Of a stretch of DNA of 64,000 nt, positions 34,383 to 42,858 are shown piece by piece (positions within the stretch are counted from its first letter, which is position 1; every line of letters starts with the position of its first letter). The notes under the pieces were generated by a model that was not told the origin of the DNA, made no database searches, and saw only the letters and a list, made by a program, of their open reading frames with translations. Source of the DNA: Streptomyces sp. Tu6071. GTDB lineage: Bacteria; Actinomycetota; Actinomycetes; Streptomycetales; Streptomycetaceae. Location: contig NZ_CM001165.1 of assembly GCF_000213055.1 (NCBI RefSeq), positions 2,069,445 to 2,133,444 of the forward strand, written 5' to 3'. Both the position numbers and the translations under genes were made by a program.

Positions 34383-37300
34383 TTACTGCGGGGGCGCGGA
34401 GGCGTCCGGTTGCACGGTGCCCGCTCCCTCGGCGGCGGTACGGGCGCCGCCGCGCCGCTCTCCGGGCCGCTTGCCGAGGAGCGCGGCCAGGCCGGTCCCG
34501 GCGGCCGTGACCGCCTCGGTGAGGCCCGGTGGCAGCACGCCCGGCACGAGGACCACCGGCACCACGGGCGGCCGTGCGCCGGTGGCGGGCCAGGTGCGGA
34601 CAGGCTGCACGACACCGAGCCCCGAGGCCGTGAGCGCGGACACGGGCGGAGGCGGCGCCGCCTCCCCCTCCCCGGGACCGGAGGGCTGGAGAGGGACGAT
34701 CCCGGCGGCCGGGGCCGGGGAGGACGTGGACGGGGCGGCTGGGGACGCGAACGCCGTCGACGAGGCGGCTGGGGACGTGAGCCCCGTGGACGAGGCGGCT
34801 GGGGACGGGGCCGCCGGGGAGGGGGTCCCTGGGGACGCGGTGGCCGCCGAGGGGAAGGTCGCGGACGTCGAGGTGTCCGCGCCCGCCTCCGCCAGCGCCG
34901 CGCGCAGCTCCGTCGCCGTCACGGGGATCACGTGGCCCGAGGAACCCGTTCCCTGCCCCGCGGGCGTTCCCCACGGCTCCCCCGGCGCCAGCGCCGCGGT
35001 TCCCGTGTAGATCCCGCCGGACTCGTGGGCCTCCTGCCCGGCCACCGCCTCCGCCACCGCCGCCTCGGCCGCCGTGACTCCCCCACCCACCGTCACCACG
35101 CCCGGCGCCGCGTCGATCACGGTGGCCGTGCCCGTCGCCCCGGCCAGGTGGTCCCGCGCGCCCGCGTCCGGCACCCCGGCCCGCCCCGCGTGGTCGTCCC
35201 AGGGCGTCCCGGTGAGGCGAGGCGCCGCCTCGGCGACGAGTTCGGGCAGCGCGTGCGCGGAGCGCTGAGCACCCGGGCGGGCGGCCACAGGAGCGCCCCC
35301 GGGCGGGGTGCGGGTCGTGTGCGTGGGGCGGACCTGGACGGGGACGGCGGTGGGGACGAGGGGCACGGTGCCCGTGAGGTGCGCGGCGCTCGTGTGCCGT
35401 ACGGGACGTGCGAGGGCGTTGAGCGAGGGGCGGGCGGCAGCGGCGGCCCGTACCGGCTCGGGACGCCGCCCCGGGAGGGGGTAGCTGCCGTGCGCGAGGG
35501 CCCGCCGCAGCCGGTGCTCGTCGAGCGGTCCGGAGAAGGCGAGGCCCTGCGCGTGGGTGCAGCCGAGCGCCTGGAGGACGGTGACCTGTTCGGCGCGGTC
35601 GACGCCCTCGGCGACGGTGTAGAGGCCGAGGTCGGTGGCGATCCGCAGCACCCCGGCGGTGATCTTGTAGTGCCGGGCCGAGTCGACGACGCCGCCGACG
35701 AGACCGCGGTCGAGGGTGAGCGCGTCGACGGGGAGGCGGCGCAGCGCCTCGATCGTGGCGTGCCCCGCGCCGAAACCGTCGAGCCCGATGCGTACGCCGA
35801 GCCTGCGCAGCACGTTGAGCCGCCGTTCGAGGGCTTCGAGCGGGACGCGGGGGTCGTCGAGGCGCAGCGCGATCTGGAGGGCGCCCGCGGGCAGCGCGTA
35901 CCGCGTGAGCAGCGCCTCGACGGAGGTGAGCGGGGTGGCACGGTCGAGCAGGGCGCGGGCCCCGAGCCGTACCGAGACGGGCGTCGTATGGCCCTCGCCG
36001 CGGCGTTCGGCGGCCTGGGCGACGGCCTCGCCGAGCAGCCAGCGGCCGAGTGCCCCGCCGCGTTCGCCGTCGCCGGGGCCGCGCAGGAACTCCTCCGGCG
36101 TGAAGAGGATGCCCTGCGCCGAGCGCCAGCGCGCCTCGGCCGTGACGACGTCGACCGCGCCCGTGTGGAGGCACACGACGGGCTGGTGCAGCAGCGCGAA
36201 CTCGCCCTCGTCGAGGGCGGTGCGCAGCCGCCCGGCGAGCGCGGTGCGGCGCGCGGCCTCGGTCTGGAGCTGCGGGACGTACAGCTCGACGCGGTCCTTG
36301 CCGAGCCCCTTCGCGCGGTACATCGCGAGGTCGGCGTTGCGCAGCAACTCGCCCGCGCCGAGGCCGTTCTCGGCGAAGGCGACGCCGATCGACGCGGCGA
36401 TGCGCACCTCCTGGCCCTCGATGGTGTACGGGAGCGAGAGGGCGACGCGGAGCCGTTCGGCGAGGTCCTTGATCTGCTGCTCGCGGGCCGCGACGTCGCG
36501 GCTGCCGTCGCCGACGATGAGCGCGGCGAACTCGTCGCCGCCGAGGCGGGCCGCGGTGTCCCCCGAGCGCACCGACTCGTGGAGCCTGCGGGCGGCCTGG
36601 ACGAGGAGTTCGTCGCCCGCCTGGTGGCCGATGGAGTCGTTGACGCCCTTGAAGCCGTCGAGGTCGATGAAGAGCACGGCGACCCCGGTGTCGCCGGTGC
36701 GTCGGCCCTTGAGCGCCCGGCGCACGCGGCGCGTGAAGAGGGCGCGGTTGGGGAGGTCGGTGAGCGGGTCGTGCTCGGCGTTGTGCTGGAGCTGGGCCTG
36801 GAGGCGGACGCGTTCGGTGACGTCGCGGCTGTTGAGGATGAGGCCGCCGTGCAGGCGGTTGACGGTGGATTCGACGTTGAGCCAGTCGCCGCAGCCGGAC
36901 TTGAAGCGGCACTCGATGCGTGTCGTGGGCTCGGCCCCCGGGTCGGCGGCGAGGAACCGGCGGATCTCGTGGACGACCTGCCCGAGGTCCTCGGGGTGGA
37001 TGAGCGAGGCGAGTTCGCAGCCGAGCATGGACTCCGCCTCGCGCCCGTAGACGCCGCTCGCCGCCGGGCTCACGTACCGCAGCACCCCGCTGGGCGCGAC
37101 GATCATGATGACGTCGCTGGAGCCCTGGACGAGCGACCTGAAGTGCTCCTCCTTGTGCGCCAGTTCCTGTGTGAGGGCGATGTTGTCGACGAGCATGATG
37201 CCCTGGCGCAGGACGAGGGCGAGCACGACGGTGCAGGCGGTGATGAGCACGACGCGGTCGACGCTCGGCGCGTTGACGGCGCTGTAGAGGAGGCCGAGGG

Positions 37301-38243
37301 TGCAGACGGCGGCGGCGAGGTACGGGGTGAGCGCGGCGAAGGTGCTGGTGCGCGCACGCGCATCGGGTGATGTCCTGACCGGTTCCTCGGCCGGGGCGCG
37401 CCGCGTGGAGCGGACCCAGGGCGCGTACGCGAGGAGGAGCGAGCCCGCGAACCAGCCGGCGTCGAGGAGTTGCCCCGAGCGGTAGCTGTCGCGCAGCAGC
37501 GGCGAGGTGAAGAGCGCGTCGCACAGCACCGTGAGGGCGAAGGCGCCGACGGCCGTGTTGATCGCGAACCTGCCCGCGGACGAGCGCTTGAAGTGCAGCG
37601 CGAGCACCATCGAGACGAGCGCGATGTCGAGGAGCGGGTACGCGAGCGAGAGCGCCGCGCGGGGCACGCTCTCGCCCCGGAACTGCGTCGTGTGGGCGAG
37701 GGCGAGGCTCCAGGAGAGCGTGAGGAGCGAGCCGCCGATGAGCCAGGAGTCGAGCGCGAGGCAGGCCCAGCCCGCGCGGGTGACGGGCCGTTTGGCGAGC
37801 ACGAGGAGACCGACGATGGCCGGTGGCGCGAAGAGCAGGAAGAAGAGGTCGGCGAGGCCGGGGACGGGGACGCTCTGCTGGAGGACGACCTCGTACCAGC
37901 CCCAGACCGCGTTGCCCCCCGCCGCCATCACCGAGGAGAAGGCGAAGAGGAGCCAGGCGGGCCGGAAGCGGGTGCGGCTGCGGCGCGCGTAGAGGACGCA
38001 GGAGACGCAGGCGACGAGCCCGGCGAGGCTGAGCCCGAAGTCGCCCATGAAGGCGGCGACCCGGGGCGAGCCCCAGCCGAGCACCGCGCCGATCGCGTAC
38101 CCGGCGCTGAGGAGGACGAGCAGGATCTGCCCCACGAGGCCGGGGGCGGGGCGCCCGCTCCCGCGTTTCCCGGGGCTCGCTTCCTCACCGGGCCTCGCGT
38201 CTTCACCGGGGCTCGCGGCGCGCACGGCCTGGCGCGCGCTCAC
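34383..38243 (-). CDS. Membrane PAS-GGDEF protein with degenerate EAL domain and long disordered tail
   Basis: 1286 aa. Residues 37-350 hold eight to ten membrane helices, 365-475 a PAS domain (SSDVIMIVAPSGVLRYVSP), 490-650 a GGDEF domain with intact active site (RLGGDEFAAL near 567; AEHDPLTDLPNRALF before it), 655-920 an EAL domain, then about 365 residues rich in Pro/Ala/Thr/Ser. The EAL part lacks nearly all catalytic residues: EAL reads EAR, the Asn of VNxSxR is Arg (VSVRLGAR), LEITE is IALRLDD, DDFGTGYS is DGFGAGHA, LKIDR is LTLDR; only AEGV remains. So c-di-GMP synthesis is expected, hydrolysis is not. Start GTG 38241-38243 with GGAG upstream. It may be the CdgC-like protein of streptomycetes; I am not certain. 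Confidence 0.88.
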   Translation of the reverse strand: MSARQAVRAASPGEDARPGEEASPGKRGSGRPAPGLVGQILLVLLSAGYAIGAVLGWGSPRVAAFMGDFGLSLAGLVACVSCVLYARRSRTRFRPAWLLFAFSSVMAAGGNAVWGWYEVVLQQSVPVPGLADLFFLLFAPPAIVGLLVLAKRPVTRAGWACLALDSWLIGGSLLTLSWSLALAHTTQFRGESVPRAALSLAYPLLDIALVSMVLALHFKRSSAGRFAINTAVGAFALTVLCDALFTSPLLRDSYRSGQLLDAGWFAGSLLLAYAPWVRSTRRAPAEEPVRTSPDARARTSTFAALTPYLAAAVCTLGLLYSAVNAPSVDRVVLITACTVVLALVLRQGIMLVDNIALTQELAHKEEHFRSLVQGSSDVIMIVAPSGVLRYVSPAASGVYGREAESMLGCELASLIHPEDLGQVVHEIRRFLAADPGAEPTTRIECRFKSGCGDWLNVESTVNRLHGGLILNSRDVTERVRLQAQLQHNAEHDPLTDLPNRALFTRRVRRALKGRRTGDTGVAVLFIDLDGFKGVNDSIGHQAGDELLVQAARRLHESVRSGDTAARLGGDEFAALIVGDGSRDVAAREQQIKDLAERLRVALSLPYTIEGQEVRIAASIGVAFAENGLGAGELLRNADLAMYRAKGLGKDRVELYVPQLQTEAARRTALAGRLRTALDEGEFALLHQPVVCLHTGAVDVVTAEARWRSAQGILFTPEEFLRGPGDGERGGALGRWLLGEAVAQAAERRGEGHTTPVSVRLGARALLDRATPLTSVEALLTRYALPAGALQIALRLDDPRVPLEALERRLNVLRRLGVRIGLDGFGAGHATIEALRRLPVDALTLDRGLVGGVVDSARHYKITAGVLRIATDLGLYTVAEGVDRAEQVTVLQALGCTHAQGLAFSGPLDEHRLRRALAHGSYPLPGRRPEPVRAAAAARPSLNALARPVRHTSAAHLTGTVPLVPTAVPVQVRPTHTTRTPPGGAPVAARPGAQRSAHALPELVAEAAPRLTGTPWDDHAGRAGVPDAGARDHLAGATGTATVIDAAPGVVTVGGGVTAAEAAVAEAVAGQEAHESGGIYTGTAALAPGEPWGTPAGQGTGSSGHVIPVTATELRAALAEAGADTSTSATFPSAATASPGTPSPAAPSPAASSTGLTSPAASSTAFASPAAPSTSSPAPAAGIVPLQPSGPGEGEAAPPPPVSALTASGLGVVQPVRTWPATGARPPVVPVVLVPGVLPPGLTEAVTAAGTGLAALLGKRPGERRGGARTAAEGAGTVQPDASAPPQ

Positions 38244-38753
38244 CGGACCGCTCCCGTGGGCGGGATGAGCACCCGTCCGGTGGGGCGGCAGGAAGTGGCG
38301 CGACCGGGCAGCGGCTCGTGTCCGCCGCGCTGTGTGGGCCGTGCCCCGTACGTGCTCGGCTGCCGTGTCTCAAGGCCCCGCATGCCCCGTCGCCCCCTCG
38401 GTGTCCCTGTCTCCGGCGTCCTCGGCCCGGCCGCCCGGCGGCTCGTCCCCGGCACCGTCACCGTCCGCGACGGCACCCCTGCGCCGACGATACACCAGAA
38501 CCGTCACAGAGCGACATAGTCTCTCTACTCTCTGTGACTATCCGGATGCATCGCCTACGGTACGGGGCGATCCGTGCGCGGTACGTGCCGGTAGCCGGGT
38601 CCGCTGGTTCCGTTCCCGGCCCATGGTGGGGCGAAAACCACCCACGGGGGGCCGGAACGGAACAAGCACGCCCGCACGGGGACGGCGCGGGCGGGAGGGA
38701 CGGCAGGGACGCGGGGGGTATCGCGGCGCCGCTCCCCGGGGAGGACCCAGGTT
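38244..38753. other. Spacer upstream of the GGDEF gene
   Basis: Mostly GC-rich and non-coding. The one marked feature is the inverted repeat at 38503-38538. 38570-38750 carries GGTACGGGG-type microrepeats. No gene is supported. Confidence 0.5.
38503..38538. promoter_or_regulatory. GTCACAGAG / CTCTGTGAC inverted repeat upstream of the GGDEF gene
   Basis: Perfect 9-bp arms at 38503-38511 and 38530-38538 with an 18-bp AT-richer centre. The minus-strand segment TCACAGAGAGTAG matches seven of nine informative positions of the BldD box TnACnCwGnGTnA; BldD is a known regulator of c-di-GMP genes, but the match is imperfect. Confidence 0.5.
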
Positions 38754-39707
38754 TCAGCCGCGCGCCGTCAGGACGATGTTGTCCGGTTGTTCGCCCGCGG
38801 CGAAGCGGGTGAGCTGGCGCGCCAGGAGCCGCTTCGCGCGGGGCTCGAAGGCGGAGGTCGAGCCGCCGACGTGCGGGCTGATGAGGACGCCGGGCGCGTG
38901 CCACAAGGGGTGGCCCTCCGGGAGCGGTTCGGGGTCCGTGACGTCGAGCGCCGCGCGCAGGCGCCCCGTACCGACCTCGGCGAGGAGCGCGTCCGTGTCG
39001 ACGACGGGACCGCGCGCGACGTTGACGAGCAGCGCGCCGTCCTTGAGCCGCGCGAGGAACTCCGCGTCGACGAGACCGCGGGTCTGCTCGGTCAGCGGCG
39101 TCGAGAGGATCACGACGTCGGCCTCGGGCAGCAGCGTGGGCAGCGCGGTGAGCGGATGCACGTCACCGCGCTCCGTGGCACGCGCGGAGCGCGCGACGCG
39201 CAGGACCCGCGCACACTCGAAGGGTGTGAGCCGGTCCTCGATCGCGGCGCCGATCGACCCGTACCCGACGATGAGCACCGTCCGGTCGGCGAGCGCCGGG
39301 TAGAAGCCCGACCGCCACTCCTCCACGCGCTGCCCCTCGACGAAGCGCGGAATGCCGCGCAGCGAGGCGAGGGTGAGCGTGAGGGCGAGTTCGGCCGTGC
39401 TCGCCTCGTGGACGCCCCGCGCGTTGCACAGCACGACGCCCTCGCGCAGCTTGGCGACGCCCGGCGCGACGTTGTCGGTGCCCGCCGAGAGCGTCTGCAC
39501 GACGCGCACGGCCTCCATGGCGGGGAGCGGGCGCAGCGCGACGTCGGTGCCGCTCAGGTAGGGCACGACGTAGAACACGCAGTCGGCGGGGTCGGCGGGG
39601 AACGTCTCCGCACCGTCCCAGCAGCGGTACGTCAGTCCCGATTCCTTCTCGCCGGGCAGTCCCGGGATCTGATCGGCCGGATAGGGGAGCCACACATCGC
39701 CTGTCAT
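38754..39707 (-). CDS. D-isomer specific 2-hydroxyacid dehydrogenase
   Basis: 317 aa, NAD(P)-dependent. The Rossmann motif is VLIVGYGSIGAAIEDRL (about 135-150); catalytic residues appear in VNVARGPVVD (Arg), DVTDPEPLPEGHPLW (Glu) and VLISPHVGGSTSAF (His). The substrate-binding part (SAGTDNVAPGVAKLREG) is typical of the family acting on 2-ketoacids such as glyoxylate or hydroxypyruvate; the exact substrate cannot be told. The ATG at 39705-39707 lacks a ribosome site and may be leaderless. The aldo/keto reductase gene is divergent, 108 bp away. Confidence 0.88.
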   Translation of the reverse strand: MTGDVWLPYPADQIPGLPGEKESGLTYRCWDGAETFPADPADCVFYVVPYLSGTDVALRPLPAMEAVRVVQTLSAGTDNVAPGVAKLREGVVLCNARGVHEASTAELALTLTLASLRGIPRFVEGQRVEEWRSGFYPALADRTVLIVGYGSIGAAIEDRLTPFECARVLRVARSARATERGDVHPLTALPTLLPEADVVILSTPLTEQTRGLVDAEFLARLKDGALLVNVARGPVVDTDALLAEVGTGRLRAALDVTDPEPLPEGHPLWHAPGVLISPHVGGSTSAFEPRAKRLLARQLTRFAAGEQPDNIVLTARG

Positions 39708-39815
39708 GGTCAGGAGGCTAACGACCGCCGAGGGGCCCCGGGGAGGGCGGGGCGGGGCGCGCGAGGCGCTGCGGTTAATTTGGTGCGCGTACGTGCGGCG
39801 GGGAGGAAAGACCAG

Positions 39816-40922
39816 GTGGAGCGCAGGACGGTCGGCTCCGGGGCACTGCGCGCGGGGGCTGTGGGTCTCGGCTGCATGCCGATGAGCTGGGCCTACACGC
39901 GTTCGCAGCGCTCGGGCACCGAGTCGGAGCGGACGGTGCGGACCGCTCTCGACCACGGCGTGACGCTCTTCGACACGGCCGACATGTACGGGCCCTTCAC
40001 CAATGAGCTGCTGCTCGCGCGGGCGCTCGGCACGCGGCGCGAGGAGGCGCTGCTCGCGACGAAGTGCGGGCTGCTCGTGGGCGACGGGCACCTCGTCGCG
40101 AACGGCCGCCCCGAGTACGTGCGGCGTGCCTGCGACGCCTCGCTCCGCCGGCTGCGCACCGACGTCATCGACCTCTACCAGCTCCACCGCGCCGACCCCG
40201 AGGTGCCGGTCGAGGAGACGTGGGGCGCGATGGCCGGACTCGTCGCGGCGGGAAAGGTCCGCGCGCTCGGCCTGTGCGCGCACGACGCGCGGGCGGTGCG
40301 CGACGCGACGGTACGGGGCGACGCCGCGCGCGGGGGTGCCGCCTCGCGCGGGGGCACGTCGCGCGAGGGGGGCGTGACGGTGCGGACGGCGCGCGGCGTG
40401 CTCGCGGCGCCGCGTGAGGCCCCGTACGCGCCGACGGTGCGGGTCCTGGAGCGGGTGCAGCAGGTGTTCCCGGTGAGCGCGGTGCAGGCGGAGCTGTCGG
40501 TGTGGTCGCCCGAGGCGCTGCGGGTACTGCTGCCGTGGTGTGTGGCGCGCGGCGTCGGCTTCCTCGCGGCTCGCCCGCTGGGCAGCGGCTACCTCACCGG
40601 GACGCTCACCCCCGGCCAGGGCTTCGAGCCGGACGACGTACGGGCCAGGCATCCGCGATTCACGGCGGAGATGATGGCCGCCAACCAGCCCGTCGTCGCG
40701 GGCCTGCGCCGCGTCGCCGCGCGCCACGGCGCGACGGTCGCGCAGGTCGCCCTCGCCTGGGTCCTCGCCGCCGACCCGCGCGTCGTCGCCCTCCCCGGCA
40801 CGAAGCGCGCCCCCTTCGCCGCCGAGAACGCCGCGGCGTCGGCGCTGCGCCTCGACGAGAACGACCTGCGCGAGATAGCCGCGCTCCCGCGGGCACGGGA
40901 GAGCTGGGACGCGTGGGGATGA
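39816..40922 (+). CDS. Aldo/keto reductase with an unusual internal insertion
   Basis: 368 aa, against about 320 for the family. Tetrad residues are in place: FDTADMYGP (Asp, Tyr), LLATKCGL (Lys), YQLHRADP (His); the C-terminal NADP site (LPGTKRAPFAAENAAA) is typical. Between GLCAHDARAVRDA and RVLERVQQVFPVSAVQAE lies about 45 residues of low-complexity Arg/Gly/Ala (AARGGAASRGGTSREGGVTV, then RTARGVLAAPREA) that look inserted at a surface loop. The DNA there carries the same GTACGGGGCG/GGCACGTCGCG units seen in spacers nearby. The start GTG at 39816 has GGGAGGA at eight bases. Carbonyl substrate unknown. Confidence 0.85.
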   Translation: MERRTVGSGALRAGAVGLGCMPMSWAYTRSQRSGTESERTVRTALDHGVTLFDTADMYGPFTNELLLARALGTRREEALLATKCGLLVGDGHLVANGRPEYVRRACDASLRRLRTDVIDLYQLHRADPEVPVEETWGAMAGLVAAGKVRALGLCAHDARAVRDATVRGDAARGGAASRGGTSREGGVTVRTARGVLAAPREAPYAPTVRVLERVQQVFPVSAVQAELSVWSPEALRVLLPWCVARGVGFLAARPLGSGYLTGTLTPGQGFEPDDVRARHPRFTAEMMAANQPVVAGLRRVAARHGATVAQVALAWVLAADPRVVALPGTKRAPFAAENAAASALRLDENDLREIAALPRARESWDAWG

Positions 40923-41276
40923 GGGGACGGCGGGTGACGGGGCGGCAGGCCGGGGGCGCGGGCGGCGCGTAGGGGCGGCGGGTCGGGGGGCGACGCGTAG
41001 GGGCGGCGGGTCGCAGGGCGGCGGCACGTCGCGTACGGGCTTGGGTCGCGTGGGCGGCGACACGTCGCGTACGGGAGACGCCGCGTGCGGACGCGCGTCG
41101 CGTACCCCGCGACGTCACCCACGCGACCCGGCCCCGTATTCGCCGCACGCGTCCCCCCGCGCGACGCGTGCGGCGCGCGACGCCCCGTCAGTCGTCCCGC
41201 GCCGTCATGCTGGGAGCCGGCGCGGGAACGCGTCGTGTGGACGTGACCGGGCGAGCCCGACCGAGAGGACCGTTTC
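40923..41276. repeat. Tandem GC-rich repeats between the aldo/keto reductase and the sugar dehydrogenase
   Basis: GCGTAGGGGCGGCGGGTCG occurs at 40967-40985 and 40995-41013 (28-bp period), and CACGTCGCGTACGGG at 41025-41039 and 41061-41075. No gene is supported; the promoter of the downstream lipoprotein gene should lie at the right end. Confidence 0.65.
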
Positions 41277-42464
41277 GTGCGAGGCATTCCGTTTACCCGC
41301 GCCGCGCTGGCCACCGCGGGAGTCCTGCTGCTCGCGGGCTGCTCCTCCGGCTCCGACGGCTCGTGGGACCCGATCCGGGACGCGACCCCCTCCGGCGCGG
41401 CGAGCAGCGGCTCCGGGGCGAGCGGCGCGCCCCGGGGCACGGCGTCGGCGAGCGCGTCGGCGGCGCCCGCGAAGGGCTCGGTCGACGTAGTACGCACCGT
41501 CGCCGAGGGCCTCAAGGCGCCGTGGGCGCTCGCGCCGCTGCCCGAGGACGGGCTGCTCGTCTCCTCGCGGGACAACGGCCAGATCCTCCAGGTCGACACC
41601 GGGTCCGGCAAGAAGACCCTCGCCGGGACGGTGCCGGGCGTCGTGCACGAGGGCGAGGGCGGCCTGCTCGGGCTCGCGGTCTCGCCCGGCTTCGCGACGG
41701 ACCACCTGGTGTACGCGTACTTCACGACCGCGTCGGACAACCGCGTCGCGCGGATGCTCTACGACGCGAAGAAGCCCGCCGGGCAGCGGCTCGGCGCGCC
41801 GAGCACCGTCCTGCGCGGCATCCCGAAGGGCGTGACGCACAACGGCGGCAGGATCGCCTTCGGCCCCGACGGGATGCTCTACATCGGCACGGGCGAGACC
41901 GGCGACCGCGGCCTCGCCCAGGACCGCGGGTCACTGGCGGGCAAGATCCTGCGCGTCAACCCGGACGGCACCCCCGCGCGCGGCAACCCCGACCCCGACT
42001 CGCCCGTGTGGTCCTGGGGCCACCGCAACGTGCAGGGCTTCGCGTGGGACCCGGAGAAGCACATGTGGGCCTCCGAGTTCGGCCAGGACACGTGGGACGA
42101 GCTGAACCTCGTCGAGCCGGGCAAGAACTACGGCTGGCCCGACGCGGAGGGCAAGGCGGGCAAGTCCGGTTTCACCGATCCGCTGGAGCAGTGGAGGACG
42201 GCCGACGCCTCGCCGAGCGGCGTCGCGTGGGCCGAGGGCTCGGTGTGGCTCGCCTCGCTGCGCGGCGAACGCCTGTGGCGCGTACCGCTCAAGGGCACCG
42301 AGGCCGCCGCGAAGCCGCAGGCGTTCCTGAAGGGCGAGTACGGCAGGCTGCGCGCCGTCGTCGCGGCGGGCGGCGACAAGCTGTGGCTGCTCACCAACGA
42401 GACCGATTCGCGCGGCACCCCGTCGAAGGGGGACGACAAGATCCTCGAACTGCGCGTGAAGTGA
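41277..42464 (+). CDS. PQQ-dependent sugar dehydrogenase-like lipoprotein (glucose/sorbosone dehydrogenase family)
   Basis: 395 aa. A lipobox LLAGC gives a lipidated Cys near residue 22, followed by a Ser/Gly/Ala linker to about 68. The rest is a six-bladed soluble-type quinoprotein propeller: LKAPWALAPLPEDGLLVSSR, HEGEGGLLGLAVSPGF, THNGGRIAFGPDGMLYIGTG, SWGHRNVQGFAWDP and EFGQDTWDELNLVEPGKNYGWP are conserved blocks. These enzymes oxidise sugars with PQQ at the outer face; whether this protein has PQQ, or who accepts the electrons, is unknown. GTG start at 41277 with GAGAGGA upstream. The DUF6191 gene converges on it, 48 bp away. Confidence 0.87.
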   Translation: MRGIPFTRAALATAGVLLLAGCSSGSDGSWDPIRDATPSGAASSGSGASGAPRGTASASASAAPAKGSVDVVRTVAEGLKAPWALAPLPEDGLLVSSRDNGQILQVDTGSGKKTLAGTVPGVVHEGEGGLLGLAVSPGFATDHLVYAYFTTASDNRVARMLYDAKKPAGQRLGAPSTVLRGIPKGVTHNGGRIAFGPDGMLYIGTGETGDRGLAQDRGSLAGKILRVNPDGTPARGNPDPDSPVWSWGHRNVQGFAWDPEKHMWASEFGQDTWDELNLVEPGKNYGWPDAEGKAGKSGFTDPLEQWRTADASPSGVAWAEGSVWLASLRGERLWRVPLKGTEAAAKPQAFLKGEYGRLRAVVAAGGDKLWLLTNETDSRGTPSKGDDKILELRVK

Positions 42465-42511
42465 CGCGCCGGGCCGCCCGCGGGCACCGGCGCGTGGCGG
42501 CGGTCCGGTCC

Positions 42512-42775
42512 TCAGATCCGCCAGACTCCCGGGTCCGTCACCGCGCGCGGCTCGGGGGCCGGCGGGTCGAGGGTCTCCTCGGGGGTGTTCTCCGTGGTGG
42601 GCGGGACGAGGCCGCTCGTCGCGACGCGGACGGTGACCTTGCCGGAGCGCAGGTCGATGGGGCCGTGGCCGGGGTCGCCGTCGCCGACGTCCTCACGGGT
42701 GAGTTCCAGGCGGCTGCGCTCGTCGTCGGTGTGCTTGCGGCCGGGATTGAAGAGCATGTCGAACGCGCTGAACAC
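42512..42775 (-). CDS. DUF6191 domain protein
   Basis: 87 aa. The N-terminal 50 residues (MFSAFDMLFNPGRKHTDDER, then LELTREDVGDGDPGHGPIDL and SGKVTVRV) are the DUF6191 block, common in streptomycetes and without known function. The C-terminal part is Pro/Glu-rich and variable. GTG start at 42773-42775 with GGGAGG seven bases upstream. It lies 84 bp after the LuxR regulator gene in the same direction and may be read from it. Confidence 0.8.
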   Translation of the reverse strand: MFSAFDMLFNPGRKHTDDERSRLELTREDVGDGDPGHGPIDLRSGKVTVRVATSGLVPPTTENTPEETLDPPAPEPRAVTDPGVWRI

Positions 42776-42858
42776 GGTGGGCCTCCCGCCTCGGGCAGGG
42801 TGCCCGCTCTGCCAGCGTAAGCCCGTTCGAGTGAAAGCGTCCGGGGGAGAGCGACGGG

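Noticed and set aside
34123..37524. Frames of 1133 (minus) and 1043 (plus) codons over the GGDEF gene
   Set aside because: Low-complexity Arg/Pro/His text in other frames of a gene with clear PAS and GGDEF domains.
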